In this document: one piece after another, positions 42,494 to 51,435 of the stretch | Layout of the letters: each line of letters starts with the position of its first letter | Position numbering within the stretch: position 1 is the stretch's first letter | Assembly (NCBI RefSeq): GCF_001708935.1 | Contig: NZ_MASI01000004.1 | Span: 1 to 64,000 of the forward strand | DNA from: Methyloligella halotolerans | GTDB lineage: Bacteria > Pseudomonadota > Alphaproteobacteria > Rhizobiales > Methyloligellaceae | Length of the DNA: 64,000 nt | Direction: 5' to 3' | Notes under the pieces: generated by a model | Databases searched by the model: none | Told to the model about the DNA's origin: nothing | What the model saw: only the letters and a program-made list of their open reading frames with translations | Translations under genes and position numbers: made by a program

Positions 42494-44368
42494 CTAGCGC
42501 GCGGCCGCAGCCGCGGCGGCCGCCGCCCGATGCCGCGCCTCGTCGTAGAGCGCCTCGCCTTCCGGATCGCGCAGCCCGTCGAAATAGGCCGTCGCGGCCG
42601 GCGGCGGCTCCCGGTCCCACAAGCTGACGCCGACACCGGCGCCTGCGGCGAGCAGTGCGCCCAGCACGGAGACGGCCATGGTCCCGGTGCCAAGCTCGAT
42701 GGAGGCTGAGAAGCCGCGCACCAGGAGCTCGATCAGCATGATGATTCCGCCCACGCCGAGGCTCGCCAGCGCGCCGAGCTCCGTATAGCGCCGCCACCAG
42801 ATCGAAAGCAGCATCAGCGGGAAGAATGTTGCGGCCAGCAGCGCGAAGGCGCTCAGCGCCGCCCGCATCAGGTCGACATCGCCGATGGCCAGATAGATCG
42901 CGGTCCCCAACGCGAAGACGCCGCTCACCGCCCACACCGCCGTATGGCGCGGCAGCCGGGGTACATCCAGCTTGAGAAGACGCGCGCCCTCCTCGTCGAA
43001 CAGACGATAGATGTCCTCCGACACGCACGCGCCCAGCGTATAGAGATGAGACGCGGCGGCCGCGAAGGCCATGGCGATCCCACCCGCCGCCACGATCAGC
43101 GTGCAGACCACGGGAAGCTCGGCCGCGATGGGGAAGGCGAGGAGGATGCCGTCTCGCGACAACAGGACCTCGTTGGCCTGCAAGCCGCCGCTGGAGTTGA
43201 AGTCGCGGGCGATCATCAGGTGCTTGTCGATCAGCGCCGTCATCCAATCGGGAAGTAGCTCGGGGCGAATCTGGGAGAGGTCCTGGAACATCAGCCATTT
43301 CGCGAAGACGGCCAAAGGCGGCACGCTGATGGCGAAGATAGCCACGAATAGGACAGTCCAGGCGCCCGCCCAGCGCTGCTCCGACACGCTGAGCGCAACA
43401 CCGCTACGCATCAGGAGGCTCGGCAGGCACGCCGCTCCCATCGCCACGCTCAGAAAGATCATCAGGAAGGCGACGGGCGAATAGGCGCCGAACGCCTCCA
43501 TGAAGGGTTTCGGCACCGCCTCCGCGTCGTTGCCGGGCATGGCCTCGGCGAGCCCCTCGCCGCCGGCAGGCTTGAAGCCCGCATTGATCTCCGACGTCTC
43601 CAAGCCGTTCAGGGTCACCCCGTAGGTGAGCTGCGGCGCCGGTAGAACCGTCGTCAGCACCGAGACGATGATCAACGGAACGGCGAAAGCGATCGCGCCC
43701 ACGATGAACTGCGCTCCGCCGGTCCAGGTGAGCGACCGCATTCCGCCGAGGATGACCACCCCGCTGGCAAGGGCGGCGGTGAACAGAGCGGCGATGGAGT
43801 AGGGCACCGGCACGAACATCGAGGCGACCAGCCCTGCGATCTTGATCTCCGCGGCGAGCAACAGAACCACGGGCAGGATCAGCGCAGCGGCGCTCGCGAT
43901 GCGCAGGATCTTCGAGCCGAAGCGGAAGCCGAGAAAGCTCGGCACCGTGAACGCGCCGGCCTTTCGAAGGTAGGGCGAGAACAGCACCGTGAAGAGCAGC
44001 ATGCCGAACGTGAGCCCGATGCCGATGGCGAACGCATCGACCCCCAGGAAGAAGGCCGCGCCCGTATAGGCGAAATAGCCGACGCCCCCAATGGCCGTCG
44101 CGGCCAGCATCAGTCCGTTATAGACGCCGGGTACACGGCGCCCGCAGGCGAAATAGTCTTCCGTGTCCATGGTCCGGGTGCGGACCGCGATGGCGGCGTA
44201 GAAGACGATCGGCAAAAGAATGAGCGCCTGTCCCAGCCACGCTTCGCCCCATCCGACCTGCTCCAGCAGCGCAAGCAGAATGGACAGCGAGATGAACGCG
44301 CTGGCGGTGATCCCGAAATAGGCGCCGAGATGCGGATTGGGGGTGCGTAAGCGCAGGGCGGGACGCAT
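42494..44368 (-). CDS. Sodium:solute symporter (SSS) family, large subunit of an SSS/DUF4212 pair
   Basis: A 624-residue inner-membrane carrier with about 13 helices and SSS motifs (DTEDYFACGRRVPGVYNGL, TAIGGVGYFAYTGAAFFLG, GMRSLTWTGGAQFIVGAIAF). It resembles ActP-type acetate or monocarboxylate cation symporters and is preceded six bases upstream by a DUF4212 gene, the usual small partner. The C-terminus ends in an Ala-rich tail. Substrate cannot be specified; acetate or another short carboxylate is the guess from the family. Confidence 0.87.
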   Translation of the reverse strand: MRPALRLRTPNPHLGAYFGITASAFISLSILLALLEQVGWGEAWLGQALILLPIVFYAAIAVRTRTMDTEDYFACGRRVPGVYNGLMLAATAIGGVGYFAYTGAAFFLGVDAFAIGIGLTFGMLLFTVLFSPYLRKAGAFTVPSFLGFRFGSKILRIASAAALILPVVLLLAAEIKIAGLVASMFVPVPYSIAALFTAALASGVVILGGMRSLTWTGGAQFIVGAIAFAVPLIIVSVLTTVLPAPQLTYGVTLNGLETSEINAGFKPAGGEGLAEAMPGNDAEAVPKPFMEAFGAYSPVAFLMIFLSVAMGAACLPSLLMRSGVALSVSEQRWAGAWTVLFVAIFAISVPPLAVFAKWLMFQDLSQIRPELLPDWMTALIDKHLMIARDFNSSGGLQANEVLLSRDGILLAFPIAAELPVVCTLIVAAGGIAMAFAAAASHLYTLGACVSEDIYRLFDEEGARLLKLDVPRLPRHTAVWAVSGVFALGTAIYLAIGDVDLMRAALSAFALLAATFFPLMLLSIWWRRYTELGALASLGVGGIIMLIELLVRGFSASIELGTGTMAVSVLGALLAAGAGVGVSLWDREPPPAATAYFDGLRDPEGEALYDEARHRAAAAAAAAAR

Positions 44369-44374
44369 GGGCTT

Positions 44375-44641
44375 CTAGAACTCCTCGCTTTCGCCGAGCT
44401 CCTCTTCGAGCCGGTCCTGCACCCGTGCGTACCAGAAGCCGCCGCCCGCGATCAGGAGGATGAGCCCTTGGGCGAGCCCGTAGAAGCCGAGGGGAAAGCC
44501 AAAGAATCCATACGCGTTGAACTCCGTCTCGCCGAAGGTGAGGATGATCGCCGTCACCAGCAGCGCCCCCAGCAGCCCTCCCGCCAGAATGAGGCTGTGC
44601 CGCCAATAGAGCGCGCGTGCGCTTAAGGCCGATTGCGACAT
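44375..44641 (-). CDS. DUF4212 small membrane partner of the SSS symporter
   Basis: An 88-residue protein with two helices (SLILAGGLLGALLVTAIILT and FPLGFYGLAQGLILLIAGGG) and the family features ALYWRHSL at the N-terminus and GFPLGFY in the loop. DUF4212 proteins are encoded immediately upstream of a class of acetate-like SSS symporters and are presumed subunits. The ATG at 44641 is the family start. Confidence 0.88.
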   Translation of the reverse strand: MSQSALSARALYWRHSLILAGGLLGALLVTAIILTFGETEFNAYGFFGFPLGFYGLAQGLILLIAGGGFWYARVQDRLEEELGESEEF

Positions 44642-44836
44642 GGTTCGCGCTTCCCTCCCAAGCTTAGCGTCCCGAAGCCCCGATGCCCGGTCCCCCCAAG
44701 CCATGGCTTCTATAATGGGCCGCACCATGGCACAGATAGGAAGGGCGGTGGCAAGCCTTTACCGCAAGGCCCTTGCCGAAGGGTGGGCTGCGGGGCCGCC
44801 CGCTGAGATGACCGCGATTTGGAGGGGAGAAGAGCC

Positions 44837-45271
44837 ATGGCGATCGTCAAGGAATTCAAGGAATTTGCGCTCCGCGGCAACGTGGTCGATATGGCCGTGG
44901 GCATTATCATTGGTGCGGCCTTCTCGACCATCGTGAAGTCGCTTGTGGACGATGTGATCATGCCGCCGATCGGTGTCGTCACCGGCGGCGTCGACTTCAG
45001 CGATCTGTTCATCGCGTTGGATGGGGAATCGTATCAGTCCCTGGCCGTGGCGCGGGAGGCCGGAGCGCCCACCATCAATTACGGCCTCTTCATTAATTCG
45101 GTGATCAGCTTCGCCATCGTGGCCTTCGTCCTCTTCCTGCTCATCAAAGGCATGAACCACCTGCGCCGAAAGCAGGAGGACGAGAGCAATCAGGACGTTC
45201 CTGCCCCGAAGGACATTCAGCTTCTCGAAGAAATCCGGGACGCCCTGGTCGAAGCCAACCAGCGCAAATAG
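44837..45271 (+). CDS. mscL: Large-conductance mechanosensitive channel MscL
   Basis: Homopentameric emergency channel that opens under hypo-osmotic shock. The 144-residue product has the N-terminal amphipathic helix ([20 protein letters not shown]), the pore helix with [20 protein letters not shown], a periplasmic loop, the second helix ([17 protein letters not shown]) and a charged C-terminal helix bundle. GGAGGGGAGAAGAGCC precedes the ATG at 44837. After it, a 290-base gap (45272-45561) contains an AT-rich promoter-like zone around 45360-45460 and a weak GGGGCG/CGCCCC hairpin at 45470-45506, but no gene. Confidence 0.96.
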   Translation: MAIVKEFKEFALRGNVVDMAVGIIIGAAFSTIVKSLVDDVIMPPIGVVTGGVDFSDLFIALDGESYQSLAVAREAGAPTINYGLFINSVISFAIVAFVLFLLIKGMNHLRRKQEDESNQDVPAPKDIQLLEEIRDALVEANQRK

Positions 45272-45561
45272 CGGCAATTCGCTGCCCACCCACGGGGTAG
45301 GGGGAAGGATTTTGCGCAACCCCGCCCCGTGAAGCATTTCCCGTTGCGCCCAACGGCCATATAAGAAAATAATTCTACTTTTTTGGCGTAGCAGGAACGA
45401 GTTTGCTGCTTTTTGCGTCTTTCCCGCTTACATGAGAAAAGATTTTTTACTAGTGTGCGCCAAGAAGATGGGGCGTGGGCGCATCGCTGTGGCGTTGCCG
45501 CGCCCCTGATAGTTTCGACCGCGCAACACGCAATTTCGGTTGGTTTTCAAGGTTGGCCTGA

Positions 45562-45912
45562 ATGCATATCACGGTCCATCTGCCCGACGGTTCGACCCAT
45601 CGCCTCGAAGCCCTGGAAGGCTGGCGAGTCATGGAGGTGATCCGCGACTGGGGCCTCCCCATCAAGGGGGAGTGCGGCGGCGCTTGCGCCTGCGCGACCT
45701 GCCACGTCCGCGTGAAGGAAGAGTGGCTCGACAGGCTGATTCCGGCCAGCGACGAAGAGCTTGAGATGCTGGATGGCGCCTTCAACGTGGAGGACAGCTC
45801 CCGGCTGTGCTGCCAGATCATCATGACGCCCGAACTGGACGGGTTAGAGGTCGAGCTGGCCGAAGACAGTCTGGCCGAGCTGCCGCCCGAACGTCTGGTG
45901 GTGGGAGGTTAG
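45562..45912 (+). CDS. 2Fe-2S ferredoxin
   Basis: A 116-residue adrenodoxin-type ferredoxin. The cluster ligands are visible in ECGGACACATC (CX5CX2C, about 38-47) with the fourth Cys in SSRLCCQI. It lies two bases before cysG at the head of the sulfate-reduction genes, so it probably supplies electrons to the ferredoxin-type sulfite reductase. The preceding gap may carry the operon promoter. Confidence 0.9.
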   Translation: MHITVHLPDGSTHRLEALEGWRVMEVIRDWGLPIKGECGGACACATCHVRVKEEWLDRLIPASDEELEMLDGAFNVEDSSRLCCQIIMTPELDGLEVELAEDSLAELPPERLVVGG

Positions 45913-45914
45913 TC

Positions 45915-47384
45915 ATGCGCACATTTCCCGTCTTTCTCAGAGTTGACGGCAAACCGCCATTGGTGGCCGGCGGCGGAGATCTCGCCGGCGTCAAGGCGCG
46001 CCTCGTCCTGAAGCGTGCACCGCTGGTGGAGATTGCCGCCGATCGTCTCGACGCGGAGCTGTCCCGGCTCGAAGCCGAAGGCAAGGTCCGCCGGATCGAG
46101 CCCATGCGCGGCATCGATCAGATTCGCGGCCGTCCCCTGGTCGTCTCGGCGACCGAGGACGACGATGAGGATGCCCGCGTTTCGGCCATCGCCCGAGCCC
46201 TCGGCGTGCCGGTCAATGTGCCGGACCGCCCGGAGCTGTGCACCTTCGCGCTGGCCGCCATCGTGGACCGCGACGAGGTGACGGTCGCTATCGGCACCGA
46301 AGGGCTTGCTCCCGTACTGGCCCAGCGGCTGCGTGCTGGCTTCGAGCGTGAGCTTCATCCGCGTCTGGGCAGCCTGGCGCGTCTCGCCGGCACGTTCCGG
46401 GACCGGGTTGCCGCTCAGCTTCCCGAAGGCCCCGCGCGCCGCAATCTCTGGGACCGCATCTTTGGCGGCCCGGCGGGTCAAGCCGCCCTCGACGGCGATG
46501 AGACCGAAGCTGGACGGCTGTTCGATCAGGAGATCGACGCGGCCGTGGCGGGCGAGCAGGAGTCGAAAGGTGTCGGCCGCGTGCTGATGGTCGGCGGCGG
46601 TCCGGGCGATCCGGACCTGCTGACCCTCAAGGCCGTGCGCGCCCTGAAGGCTGCCGACATCATTCTCTATGACGGTCTGGTGGGCGAGGGCGTGCTGGAG
46701 CATGCCCGACGCGAAGCGCTGCTGATCCCCGTGGCAAAGGCCAAGGGCGCCCATTCGGTGTCCCAGGAGAACATCAACCGTCTGATGGTCGAGCACGCCA
46801 AGCAGGGCCATACGGTGGTCCGCCTCAAGGGCGGCGATCCGTTCGTGTTCGGCCGCGGCGGCGAGGAGCTCGACGCTCTGCGCGAGGCCGGCATTGCCGT
46901 CGAGGTCGTGCCGGGTATCACGGCTGCGGTGGCAGCCGCCGCGAGCGTGCAGATTCCGCTGACCCATCGCGATCACTCCCACAGCGTGACCTTCGTGTCC
47001 GGTCACGCGGCGAAGAGCGACCGCCCGGATTTCGACGGCATCGATCTCACCGCCCTCGCCGGCGGCGGGAACACGCTGGTGCTCTATATGGGCGTCTCCA
47101 CCTCCGGCGAGGTGGCCGGTCAGCTCCTGGCGGCCGGCTGGTCGCCCGAGACACCGGTTCTCGCGGTGGAGAACGCCACCCGCAGCAATGAACGCCGGGT
47201 CGCATGCCGGCTGTCGATCCTGGCCCGGAGCCCGGAGCGGCTTCAGCTCGCGAGCCCCGCGGTCCTGTTCTTCGGCGAGGTCGCTGGCCTTGAAGCCGAA
47301 GGGCTTGTCGACCGCGTGCTCGATGCGCCGGCGCTGCAAGGGGCCTTCGAAGAGATCATGCCGAGGAGGGCGGTCAATGGCTGA
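45915..47384 (+). CDS. cysG: Siroheme synthase CysG (multifunctional)
   Basis: Makes siroheme for CysI from uroporphyrinogen III. The 489-residue protein joins an N-terminal precorrin-2 dehydrogenase/ferrochelatase part (about 1-200: LVAGGGDLAGVKARLVLKRA, NVPDRPELCTFALAAIV) and a C-terminal SAM-dependent methyltransferase (MVGGGPGDPDLLTLKAVRAL, VRLKGGDPFVFGRGGEE, VVPGITAAVAAAASVQIPLT). The ATG at 45915 is chosen; the open frame extends upstream inside the ferredoxin gene. It overlaps DUF2849 by eight bases. Confidence 0.95.
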   Translation: MRTFPVFLRVDGKPPLVAGGGDLAGVKARLVLKRAPLVEIAADRLDAELSRLEAEGKVRRIEPMRGIDQIRGRPLVVSATEDDDEDARVSAIARALGVPVNVPDRPELCTFALAAIVDRDEVTVAIGTEGLAPVLAQRLRAGFERELHPRLGSLARLAGTFRDRVAAQLPEGPARRNLWDRIFGGPAGQAALDGDETEAGRLFDQEIDAAVAGEQESKGVGRVLMVGGGPGDPDLLTLKAVRALKAADIILYDGLVGEGVLEHARREALLIPVAKAKGAHSVSQENINRLMVEHAKQGHTVVRLKGGDPFVFGRGGEELDALREAGIAVEVVPGITAAVAAAASVQIPLTHRDHSHSVTFVSGHAAKSDRPDFDGIDLTALAGGGNTLVLYMGVSTSGEVAGQLLAAGWSPETPVLAVENATRSNERRVACRLSILARSPERLQLASPAVLFFGEVAGLEAEGLVDRVLDAPALQGAFEEIMPRRAVNG

Positions 47385-47700
47385 ACCCCGGTCGGCGAAG
47401 GCCGGCACAGTCCGGGCCATGACGGCGAACCGTCTGAGGGACGGCGTCGTGGTCTATCTGGCGACGGACGGGCGCTGGACGGAAGAATTGGAAGAAGCGC
47501 GTATTGCCGAGTCCGATGAGGAGGCGAAGGCGCTTGAGGAGCAGGCGAAAGAGGCGATCGAAGCCCGCGAAGTTGTCGGCGCCTACACGATCGCCGTCGA
47601 GATTGAGGATGGAGTGCCGGGGGCCATTTCGGTGCGTGAGCGCATCAGGGCAGCCCACCGCACGACACTGACGAAGGATTGGTACGATGTACCGCTATGA
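47377..47700 (+). CDS. DUF2849 family protein
   Basis: A 107-residue protein with the pattern MTANRLRDGVVVYLATDGRW, an acidic coiled segment (ARIAESDEEAKALEEQAKEA) and YTIAVEIEDGVPGAISVRER. DUF2849 genes sit between cysG and cysI in many Alphaproteobacteria, so a role in sulfite reduction is likely but unproven. GAGGAGGG precedes the ATG, and both ends overlap neighbours, indicating coupled translation. Confidence 0.9.
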   Translation: MAEPRSAKAGTVRAMTANRLRDGVVVYLATDGRWTEELEEARIAESDEEAKALEEQAKEAIEAREVVGAYTIAVEIEDGVPGAISVRERIRAAHRTTLTKDWYDVPL

Positions 47701-50533
47701 CGAGTTCGACTACGGCTTCGTCCGGGAGCGGGTGAACGAGTTCCGCGATCAGGTGGAACGCCGCCTCGACGGCAAGCTGAACGAGGATGAGTTCAAGCCC
47801 TTGCGCCTGCGCAACGGGCTCTACCTGCAGCTGCACGCCTATATGCTCAGGATCGCCGTGCCTTACGGCGTCCTGGCTCCGCGCCAGCTGCGTCAGCTCG
47901 CCTATATCGGCCGGAAATACGATCGCGGCTACGGCCACTTCACCACGCGCCAGAACCTCCAGTTCAACTGGATCAAGCTGGTGGACGTGCCGGACATCCT
48001 GAGCGATCTGGCCGACGTCGAGATGCATTGCATCCAGACCTCGGGCAACTGCATCCGCAATACCACGGCCGACCCTTACGCCGGCGCCGCCCATGACGAG
48101 CTGGAGGATCCGCGCGTCTGGTGCGAGGTCATCCGCCAGTGGTCGACCCTGCATCCGGAATTCAGCTGGCTGCCGCGCAAGTTCAAGATCGCCATCTCCG
48201 GCGCCGCCGAGGATCGCGCGGCGACCGCGTTCCACGATATCGGCCTGCGCCTGGTGAAGGGCAAAGGCGGCGAGGTCGGCTTCAAGGTGCTGGTCGGCGG
48301 CGGCATGGGCCGCACGCCTTATGTCGGCCAGGAGATCCGCCCCTTCCTGGAGAAGGAGCACCTGCTCTCGTACCTGGACTCGATCCTGCGCATCTACAAT
48401 CGCTACGGCCGCCGGGACAATATCTTCAAGGCGCGGATCAAGATCCTCGTGAACCATCTCGGCATCGACAAATTCCGCGAGGAGGTCGAGGCCGATTGGG
48501 AGAAGACCCGCAAGGATCTCGTCGATCTGCCGCGCGCCGAATACGAGCGCATCGACGCCTATTTCCAGCCGCCGGAGCTGACCCCCGGACCGGTGACCAA
48601 CGAGGCCGTCGAGCAGCGCCGGGAGACCGACCCGCTGTTCGGCCAGTGGATGCGCCACAACGTGAAGCCTCACAAGGTTCCGGGTCATGGCATCGTCGTC
48701 GTCTCCCTGAAGGAGCCGGGCCGCACCCCGGGCGATGCGAGCTCGGAAGCCATGGAGCTGGTCGCCGACCTCGCCGAACAGTACAGCCAGGGAGAGATCC
48801 GGGTGAACTACACCCAGAACCTCATCCTGCCCCACGTGGCGCTGGCCGATATCCCGGCGGTCTATGAGGCGTTGAACGAGGCGGGCCTCGCCACCGGCAA
48901 CAACGATCTCCTGGGCGACATGATCTGCTGCCCGGGCCTGGACTATTGCAACCTGGCCAACGCCCGCTCGATCCCGATCGCCAAGGAGATCGCCAAGCGG
49001 TTCGAGAATCCCGCGCGTCAGGAGGAGATCGGCGATATCCGGGTGAATATGTCCGGCTGCATCAATGCCTGCGGCCATCACCACTCGGGCAATATCGGCA
49101 TCCTTGGCGTCGATAAGAAAGGGACCGAGCTCTACCAGATCACCCTTGGCGGCAATCCCAAGGACGATGCCGCCATCGGCACCATCATCGGCCCGGGCTT
49201 CCGCGCCGAAGCGGTGCCCGATGCCATCGACACCATCGTCTCGACCTACATCGCCAATCGCGACGAAGGCGAGACCTTCCTGGAGACCTGGCGCCGCGTG
49301 GGCGCGACCCCTTCAAGGAGGCCCTCTATGGCGCTCGTTGATCTTCGAAAAGGCGATCTGCTGAATCGGAGCAATGCCCCGCAGGTAACCCTGGCGCCCG
49401 ATGCGGACGACGCGGCGCTGGAGGAGGCAGCCAAGGCTTCGGTGGTTGCGGTCGATTTTCCGACCTTCAATGATGGAAGGGGCATGACCCTGGCTCGTCT
49501 GCTGCGCGAACGCTTTGGCTTCAAGGGCGAGCTTCGCGCGGTGGGTTACCTGCTGCCCGATCAGGCGCAGTTCCTGTTCCGCTGCGGTTTCGACGCGGTC
49601 GAAGTCGAAGTCGGCGACACGCTGCAGACCTGGCGCGCCTCCGTCGAGCGCATCCGTCACAATTATCAGGGCTCGAGCCGCAACGTCTTTGCTCTGCGCC
49701 ATGGGACGGCCACGCCGGATAACGACGAGTCTGATTCCGAGCCGTCTTCCGGCGGGTCTTCGGGATCGTCCGGGCCCGACGCGGCGAAGAAGCTGGATGC
49801 GAAGCTCGCATCGGCGGAAAGCCTGCAGGACCGGATCGATATCATTGCCCGGGAAGTGGATGGCCGGATCGCGTTCTCATCCAGCCTGGGGATCGAGGAT
49901 CAGGCAATCCTCGACGCCATCGCGGAGACCGATGAGCCGGATGCGGAGTTCGACATTTTCACTCTGCAGACGGGCCGTCTCTTCCCCGAGACGGAAGAGA
50001 CCCTGCACCGTTCCGAAGAGCGCTACCACCTGCCGATCCGCGCCGTGGCGCCCGACCCGAAGGAAGTGTTGCAGCTTGTCGCCCAAGACGGCGTGTTTGG
50101 ATTCCGCCACGCCATCGAGAACCGCAAGCGCTGCTGCGAGATCCGCAAAGTGCACCCGCTGAACAAGTCGCTCGCCGGCGCCGCCGCCTGGATCACCGGC
50201 ATCCGGCGCGAGCAGTCGGGCAACCGTTCCTCCATGCCGTTCGCGGAGTGGGACGAGGCTCACGCGCTGATCAAGATCAACCCTCTGGCCGATTGGACCG
50301 CCGAGGTTCTCGACGCCTACATCGCCGACCACGATGTGCCGGTGAACCCGCTTCACGACCAGGGCTTCCCCTCCATCGGCTGCCAGCCCTGCACCCGTGC
50401 GGTGCAGCCGGGCGAAGATCCCCGCGCCGGCCGCTGGTGGTGGGAGAACGAAGACAAAAAGGAATGCGGGCTGCACGTGGGCTCCATCCCCCAAGCCGAG
50501 CTTCAAGACCGGAAGGAGCCGCACCCGGCATGA
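47687..50533 (+). CDS. cysI: Sulfite reductase CysI; frame runs on through DUF934 and CysH
   Basis: The first ~545 residues are a siroheme [4Fe-4S] sulfite/nitrite reductase hemoprotein: [27 protein letters not shown], and the cluster cysteines CCPGLDYC (CX5C) and MSGCINACG (CX3C). As written, the frame continues into DUF934 and CysH for 948 residues. The CysI end looks shifted: after RRVGATP the expected [10 protein letters not shown] then stop (TGA 49339-49341) reads in another frame, restored by adding one C to the CCCC run at 49308-49311. So cysI probably ends at 49341, and the three-part fusion is partly an artefact. Confidence 0.9.
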   Translation: MYRYDEFDYGFVRERVNEFRDQVERRLDGKLNEDEFKPLRLRNGLYLQLHAYMLRIAVPYGVLAPRQLRQLAYIGRKYDRGYGHFTTRQNLQFNWIKLVDVPDILSDLADVEMHCIQTSGNCIRNTTADPYAGAAHDELEDPRVWCEVIRQWSTLHPEFSWLPRKFKIAISGAAEDRAATAFHDIGLRLVKGKGGEVGFKVLVGGGMGRTPYVGQEIRPFLEKEHLLSYLDSILRIYNRYGRRDNIFKARIKILVNHLGIDKFREEVEADWEKTRKDLVDLPRAEYERIDAYFQPPELTPGPVTNEAVEQRRETDPLFGQWMRHNVKPHKVPGHGIVVVSLKEPGRTPGDASSEAMELVADLAEQYSQGEIRVNYTQNLILPHVALADIPAVYEALNEAGLATGNNDLLGDMICCPGLDYCNLANARSIPIAKEIAKRFENPARQEEIGDIRVNMSGCINACGHHHSGNIGILGVDKKGTELYQITLGGNPKDDAAIGTIIGPGFRAEAVPDAIDTIVSTYIANRDEGETFLETWRRVGATPSRRPSMALVDLRKGDLLNRSNAPQVTLAPDADDAALEEAAKASVVAVDFPTFNDGRGMTLARLLRERFGFKGELRAVGYLLPDQAQFLFRCGFDAVEVEVGDTLQTWRASVERIRHNYQGSSRNVFALRHGTATPDNDESDSEPSSGGSSGSSGPDAAKKLDAKLASAESLQDRIDIIAREVDGRIAFSSSLGIEDQAILDAIAETDEPDAEFDIFTLQTGRLFPETEETLHRSEERYHLPIRAVAPDPKEVLQLVAQDGVFGFRHAIENRKRCCEIRKVHPLNKSLAGAAAWITGIRREQSGNRSSMPFAEWDEAHALIKINPLADWTAEVLDAYIADHDVPVNPLHDQGFPSIGCQPCTRAVQPGEDPRAGRWWWENEDKKECGLHVGSIPQAELQDRKEPHPA
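49328..50533 (+). CDS. cysH: DUF934-CysH fusion: adenylyl-sulfate reductase with N-terminal DUF934
   Basis: The ATG at 49328 has a perfect AAGGAGG six bases upstream and gives 401 residues, so it probably starts independently. Residues 1-130 are DUF934 ([42 protein letters not shown]), a protein usually encoded between cysI and cysH. A Ser/Gly/Asp linker (about 135-160) joins Cys[41 protein letters not shown] and the catalytic ECGLH. The CC plus CXXC cysteines bind [4Fe-4S] and mark an APS rather than PAPS reductase (to sulfite, with thioredoxin). ATGA overlap couples it to cysD. Confidence 0.75.
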   Translation: MALVDLRKGDLLNRSNAPQVTLAPDADDAALEEAAKASVVAVDFPTFNDGRGMTLARLLRERFGFKGELRAVGYLLPDQAQFLFRCGFDAVEVEVGDTLQTWRASVERIRHNYQGSSRNVFALRHGTATPDNDESDSEPSSGGSSGSSGPDAAKKLDAKLASAESLQDRIDIIAREVDGRIAFSSSLGIEDQAILDAIAETDEPDAEFDIFTLQTGRLFPETEETLHRSEERYHLPIRAVAPDPKEVLQLVAQDGVFGFRHAIENRKRCCEIRKVHPLNKSLAGAAAWITGIRREQSGNRSSMPFAEWDEAHALIKINPLADWTAEVLDAYIADHDVPVNPLHDQGFPSIGCQPCTRAVQPGEDPRAGRWWWENEDKKECGLHVGSIPQAELQDRKEPHPA

Positions 50534-51435
50534 CCGTTCTGACGTCTCATCTCAAGCTGCTGGAAGCGGAGAGCATCCATATCTTCCGCGAGGCGGCGGC
50601 CCAGTTCCGCACGCCTGTGCTGCTCTATTCCATCGGCAAGGACTCCACCGTGCTGCTGCATCTGGCGCGCAAGGCGTTCTGGCCGGCAAAGCTGCCGTTC
50701 CCGGTGCTGCATATCGACACCAAGTGGAAGTTCCGCGAGATGATCGAATTCCGCGACCGCACGGCCAAGGAGCTCGATCTCGACCTCGTGGTACACACCA
50801 ACGAGGATGGCCGGTCGCGCGACATCAACCCGTTCGACCATCCGCCGTCCGTCTATACCGACGTCATGAAGACCCAGGCGCTCCGCCAGGCCTTGGATGC
50901 CGGCGGATACGACGCCGCGTTCGGCGGTGCCCGCCGCGACGAGGAGGCGAGCCGCGCCAAGGAGCGCGTCTTCTCCTTCCGCGCTCCCGGTCATCGCTGG
51001 GAGCCGCGCCGTCAGCGGCCCGAGATGTGGAACATCCTCAACGGCCGCCTGGGCAAGGGCGAGACCGTGCGCGTGTTCCCCCTGTCCAATTGGACCGAGG
51101 CCGATGTCTGGCGCTACATCGCGCTCGAAAATCTGGACGTGGTGCCGCTCTATTTCGCCAAGGAGCGCCCGGTGGTGGAGCGCGGCGGCCAGCTCATCAT
51201 GGCCGATGACGACCGCTTGCGGTTGGAGCCCGGCGAGACCATCCAGCAGCGCAGGGTCCGGTTCCGGACGCTGGGCTGCTACCCGCTGACAGCGGCCATT
51301 GAATCCGAGGCCGACGATCTCGATTCCGTCATCGACGAGACACTGAGCGCGAAATTCTCCGAGCGCGCCGGCCGTCTCATCGATCACGATCAGGCAGGCG
51401 CCATGGAGAAGAAGAAGCGCGAGGGATACTTCTAA
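50530..51435 (+). CDS. cysD: Sulfate adenylyltransferase subunit 2 CysD
   Basis: Catalytic subunit of ATP sulfurylase, which makes APS from sulfate and ATP. The 301-residue product has the PP-loop [15 protein letters not shown] (about 35-49), [32 protein letters not shown] and the tail [10 protein letters not shown]. The ATG overlaps the cysH stop (ATGA), and its own stop overlaps the cysN start (TAATG). Confidence 0.96.
   Translation: MTVLTSHLKLLEAESIHIFREAAAQFRTPVLLYSIGKDSTVLLHLARKAFWPAKLPFPVLHIDTKWKFREMIEFRDRTAKELDLDLVVHTNEDGRSRDINPFDHPPSVYTDVMKTQALRQALDAGGYDAAFGGARRDEEASRAKERVFSFRAPGHRWEPRRQRPEMWNILNGRLGKGETVRVFPLSNWTEADVWRYIALENLDVVPLYFAKERPVVERGGQLIMADDDRLRLEPGETIQQRRVRFRTLGCYPLTAAIESEADDLDSVIDETLSAKFSERAGRLIDHDQAGAMEKKKREGYF

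Noticed and set aside
45909..47420. 503-codon frame antisense to cysG
   Set aside because: No recognisable domain, and it fully overlaps cysG, whose motifs are intact.
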